Shown here: positions 13,174 through 16,514 of the stretch, one piece after another
Numbering within the stretch: the stretch's first letter is position 1
How the letters are laid out: each line of letters begins with the position of its first letter
Assembly: GCA_030672545.1 (NCBI GenBank)
Contig: DAOVGF010000014.1
Span: 1 to 16,514, forward strand
Source of the DNA: Candidatus Aerophobota bacterium
GTDB taxonomy: Bacteria > Aerophobota > Aerophobia > Aerophobales > Aerophobaceae
DNA length: 16,514 bases
Direction: 5' to 3'
Notes under the pieces: generated by a model
The model's input: the letters and a program-made list of their open reading frames with translations, nothing else
Told to the model about the DNA's origin: nothing
Database searches by the model: none
Program-made: the position numbers and the translations under genes

Positions 13174-16100
13174 ATGGCTAATTTTATTCACCTACACGTC
13201 CACAGTGATTTTAGTTTGTTGGATGGGGCTTGTTCTGTATCCCAATTGGTAGATCAGGCTTTTCGTTTTGATATGCCCGCCCTGGCTTTGACCGATCATG
13301 GTAACCTCTTTGGAGCGGTAGATTTTTATCTTAAGGCCCAAAAAAGAGGAATCAAACCTATCGTTGGTTGTGAGGTATACATAGCTCCCGGCTCTCGTCT
13401 TACCAAGAGGAAAATTAGGGGGGAGATATCAGCTTATCATTTAACTCTTTTAGTGAAAAATCGAGAAGGGTACCAGAATCTAATGGAGTTGGTAACGGCT
13501 GGTTTCATCGACGGATTTTATTATCATCCCAGGATAGATAAAGAAATTCTTTCTCGGAGAAAAGCCGGCTTGATAGTTCTTTCTGGATGCCTCAAAGGTG
13601 AGATATCTTCTTTGATTATTCAGGGTAGAGAGGATGAAGCTAAAAAGGCGGCCCTTTTTTATCGGGATTTGTTTACTGATGAGTTTTATCTGGAGGTCCA
13701 GGATGCTGGAATACCTGATCAAGACAAGGCTAACCGGGCTCTTGTTGAACTGAGTAAAGATTTATCCATACCTCTGGTGGCCACCAATGACGTTCATTAT
13801 CTAACCCGCGATGACGCTAAAGCGCAGGAGGTTCTTATCTGTATTCAGACAGGGAAAGTTCTTACTGATTCCTCCCGGCTACGATTCTCTACCACCGAGC
13901 TTTATTTTCGCTCTCCGGAGGAAATGGAGGAGGTTTTCGCTTATTTACCCGATGCTTTGAGGATAACCGAAGAAATTGCCTCTAAATGCAATTTTTCGCT
14001 CAAAAGGGAGAAAGTTCATTTACCAGTTTATGAAACTCCGGATGGGATGGACCTGGACAGTTTTCTGGAAAAATTATGCCGGGAGGGCTTGTCCCAACGT
14101 TACCAGGAAGTTACTCCGGAAATTCGGGATCGATTAAAAAAAGAACTCTTGGTTATTTGCCAGGCTGGATATTCGGGATATTTTCTCATTGTTCGGGATT
14201 TCATTAATTATGCTAAATCACGAGGTATTTTGGTGGGGCCGGGCCGGGGTTCAGTTACCGGATGCTTGGTGGCCTATCTCATTGGAATTACTCAGGTTGA
14301 CCCTCTCCGCTACGGACTTCTCTTTGAGCGCTTCTTGAATTTGGAGAGAACAGTAATGCCGGATATTGACATTGATATTCAGGATGAAAGAAGGGAAGAA
14401 GTTATCCGGTATGTTCGGCAGAAATATGGAGAGGATAGCGTAGCCCAAATTATCACTTTTGGAACTATGGCGGCCAGAGCAGCCATAAGAGATGTGGGAA
14501 GAGTTCTGGGAATACCCTATAGTAAAGTGGATAAAATTGCCAAACTTATTCCTTTTAATACTCCCCTAAAAATAGCTATTGAAGAGGTTCGTGAGATTAG
14601 AGATTTACTTGTTCAGGATGAGCAAGTGCGGAACTTGTTTGAAATTGCTCGTCGGATAGAGGGTTTGACCAGACATGCTTCCACTCATGCTGCCGGAGTA
14701 GTCATTACCCCGGAAAAGCTCATCCACTTCACTCCTCTTTATCGAACTAATAAGAATGAAATAACTACCCAGTATGGAATGCATTCATTGGAGGCCATCG
14801 GCCTTCTAAAGATGGATTTCCTGGGTCTAAAGACTCTCAACGTGATTAAGCACACTCTGAGAATTATTAAAGAGACCAGAGGTGAGAAGATTGAATTGGA
14901 TAAACTTAGGCTTGATGATAAGAAGACTTACCGTCTTCTTAATGGAGCTGAAACTCTGGGGGTTTTTCAGGTGGAAAGTCGGGGAATGCAGGATCTTTTA
15001 AAGAGATTATGCCCAGGAATTTTTGAGGACATTATCGCTATCTTAGCTCTCTACCGACCAGGTCCTCTTCATAGTCGGATGGTTGATGATTTTATTGACG
15101 GTAAAAGGGGGCGCAGTTCAGTCAAATATCTCCACCCATTACTGGAACCGATACTAAAAGAAACTTATGGGGTAATCCTTTACCAAGAACAGGTAATGGA
15201 AATTGCCAATGTTATGGCCGGGTTTAGTCTGGGCGAGGCTGATGTGCTGAGGAGAGCTATGGGTAAAAAAAATCCCCGGCTTATGAGCCAACAACGAACT
15301 AAATTCATTGAAGGAGCCATAAAAAAAGGAGTGACTTCGGCCATCGCCGAGAAAGTTTTTGAATTGATGGCCTACTTTGCTGGTTATGGTTTTAACAAAT
15401 CTCATTCGGCAGGTTATGCTCTTATTTGTTACCAAACCGCTTATTTTAAGGCTAATTATCCTCTGGAGTTTATGGCCGCCCTGCTCACTTCCGAGAAAGA
15501 GAACACGGACAAGCTGGTGGAATACGTTAATGAATGTCGGAGGATGAGGATAAAAGTGCTTCCGCCGAACATAAATAGGTCGGGGATAGATTTTGCGGTA
15601 GTGGGTAACCAGATTAGTTTTGGCCTTAGTGCCATAAAAAATGTTGGGCAGACGGTAGTTTCCTTAATTGTTAAGGAAAGAAAAAGAAAAGGTTCTTTCA
15701 AATCTATTTTCGATTTTTGTCGGAGGGTTGATTTAAAGGCAGTAAATAAGAGAGTTGTGGAGAGTTTGATTAAGTGCGGAGCCCTTGATTCTTTGCCGGG
15801 AAGTCGCTCTCAGAACCTGGCGGTGATGGAGGAAGCCATAGAAACATCTCTTCGTATTCATCGCGACCGGGAGAGAGGACAACTTTCTCTTCTGGAGAAT
15901 CTGGAAAGAAACTCAGATGATGTCTCTGAGGATAGATTTCCCGATATTAAGGAGGTACCCAGAAAAACAAGACTTTCCTGGGAAAAAGAGCTTTTAGGTA
16001 TCTATCTTAGCGGTCATCCTCTGGAGAAATATAAAAAGAGGATTGCTTACTATTCCAGTAGTTCTATTGCCAATTTGAAGAAAGTCAAGGATCAGCGAAA

Positions 16101-16514
16101 GGTTAGAGTGATGGGTATGATTAATTCTCTGGTTCTTAAAAAGGATAGAAGGGCCAGGAGAATGGCTTTCGTGACTTTGGAAGACCTGGAGGGCGAAGTT
16201 GAGGTAATCATTTTTTCCGGTGTTTATCAAAGTTGCTTCTCTTATCTCGAGGAGGGAAACCTGATTTTAGTTAAAGGAAAAGTTGATAATTCTACAGATT
16301 CGGCCAAAGTAATAGCCGATGAGATTATTCCCTTTTCCCAGGTAAAGGAGCAAGCTCATAGTCTTCATATAAGGATTCCCGTGGAGGATTCGCCGACGGT
16401 GGATTTACCCAAGTTAAGAGATATTCTCTCGGCCAATAAAGGTAAAAGCCGGGTATATTTTCATATCGAACCTCAAAACGGATTAGCAATTATTATTCGG
16501 TCAAAGTCTATCCA
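13174..16514 (+). CDS. dnaE: DNA polymerase III alpha subunit, DnaE type, cut by window end
   Basis: The replicative DNA polymerase catalytic chain; 1113 codons are open from ATG 13174 to the edge, so only a short C-terminal piece is missing. The PHP domain carries all nine expected metal ligands: His8, His10, Asp17, His42, Glu67, His89, Cys139, Asp206 and His208. The palm has GPGRGS (355-360), the acidic motif PDIDIDI (Asp397/399/401) and the third Asp548 in LLKMDFLGLKTL. Fingers follow with YRPGPL and YGFNKSHSAGYA. A helix-hairpin-helix lies near 850-875, a probable clamp-binding motif QLSLL at 903-907, and the OB fold from about 978 (KVRVMGMINSL). The usual GSAAGSL after GPGR reads GSVTGCL, and IDF in the acidic motif reads IDI. 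The start has AAAAGGG 6 bases upstream. The gene is divergent from the operon and functionally separate. Confidence 0.97.
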   Translation, partial: MANFIHLHVHSDFSLLDGACSVSQLVDQAFRFDMPALALTDHGNLFGAVDFYLKAQKRGIKPIVGCEVYIAPGSRLTKRKIRGEISAYHLTLLVKNREGYQNLMELVTAGFIDGFYYHPRIDKEILSRRKAGLIVLSGCLKGEISSLIIQGREDEAKKAALFYRDLFTDEFYLEVQDAGIPDQDKANRALVELSKDLSIPLVATNDVHYLTRDDAKAQEVLICIQTGKVLTDSSRLRFSTTELYFRSPEEMEEVFAYLPDALRITEEIASKCNFSLKREKVHLPVYETPDGMDLDSFLEKLCREGLSQRYQEVTPEIRDRLKKELLVICQAGYSGYFLIVRDFINYAKSRGILVGPGRGSVTGCLVAYLIGITQVDPLRYGLLFERFLNLERTVMPDIDIDIQDERREEVIRYVRQKYGEDSVAQIITFGTMAARAAIRDVGRVLGIPYSKVDKIAKLIPFNTPLKIAIEEVREIRDLLVQDEQVRNLFEIARRIEGLTRHASTHAAGVVITPEKLIHFTPLYRTNKNEITTQYGMHSLEAIGLLKMDFLGLKTLNVIKHTLRIIKETRGEKIELDKLRLDDKKTYRLLNGAETLGVFQVESRGMQDLLKRLCPGIFEDIIAILALYRPGPLHSRMVDDFIDGKRGRSSVKYLHPLLEPILKETYGVILYQEQVMEIANVMAGFSLGEADVLRRAMGKKNPRLMSQQRTKFIEGAIKKGVTSAIAEKVFELMAYFAGYGFNKSHSAGYALICYQTAYFKANYPLEFMAALLTSEKENTDKLVEYVNECRRMRIKVLPPNINRSGIDFAVVGNQISFGLSAIKNVGQTVVSLIVKERKRKGSFKSIFDFCRRVDLKAVNKRVVESLIKCGALDSLPGSRSQNLAVMEEAIETSLRIHRDRERGQLSLLENLERNSDDVSEDRFPDIKEVPRKTRLSWEKELLGIYLSGHPLEKYKKRIAYYSSSSIANLKKVKDQRKVRVMGMINSLVLKKDRRARRMAFVTLEDLEGEVEVIIFSGVYQSCFSYLEEGNLILVKGKVDNSTDSAKVIADEIIPFSQVKEQAHSLHIRIPVEDSPTVDLPKLRDILSANKGKSRVYFHIEPQNGLAIIIRSKSI

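Noticed and set aside
13480..16230. Several minus-strand open frames within dnaE
   Set aside because: They lie opposite a long frame with full DnaE motifs, lack ribosome binding sites and resemble no family.

Overview
The window is bacterial and gene-dense, with short spacers and Shine-Dalgarno sites (AGGAGG-like) ahead of most genes. Its DNA polymerase III alpha subunit is of the single-chain DnaE type with an intact PHP domain. The mix of genes does not point to one phylum. The dispersed palindromic repeats and a lone, fused pyruvate-dehydrogenase-type E1 would fit an uncultivated, metagenome-derived bacterium, but that is inference and I assign no taxon.

Layout. (1) 1-669, plus strand: the C-terminal catalytic part of an S9-family peptidase cut by the window edge. 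(2) 670-926: a spacer holding a short TTCG hairpin repeat. (3) 927-3383, plus strand: two glycosyltransferases, one GT-A/family-2-like and one GT-B/family-4-like, probably a small surface-polysaccharide unit. (4) 12851 down to 3442, minus strand: a seven-gene block of about 9.4 kb that reads as one catabolic operon. In transcription order it holds a TIM-barrel sugar isomerase/epimerase, an SDR dehydrogenase, a DeoC-like aldolase, FGGY kinase 2, an aldehyde dehydrogenase, FGGY kinase 1 and a fused E1 alpha-beta 2-oxoacid dehydrogenase. (5) 12852-13173: a divergent control region with one good sigma70-type promoter on each strand. (6) 13174 to the end, plus strand: dnaE, open at the right edge with no stop in 1113 codons.

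How the operon may work (inference): the epimerase and SDR would interconvert or oxidise a sugar, polyol or sugar acid; the two FGGY kinases would phosphorylate the product or two converging substrates; the DeoC-like enzyme would cleave a (deoxy)sugar phosphate to a triose phosphate and an aldehyde; the aldehyde dehydrogenase would oxidise the aldehyde; and the E1 would feed a 2-oxoacid such as pyruvate into acyl-CoA. No transporter, regulator, E2 or E3 gene lies in the window, so the substrate is unknown. Several DeoC positions that normally bind the substrate phosphate are changed, which argues against simple deoxyribose-5-phosphate use.

The clearest non-coding structure is a 56-bp double-hairpin repeat present in two inverted copies (7168-7223 and 11890-11945). 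They bracket exactly four operon genes (SDR, deoC-like, FGGY kinase 2, aldehyde dehydrogenase); a truncated third copy lies at 7133-7150.
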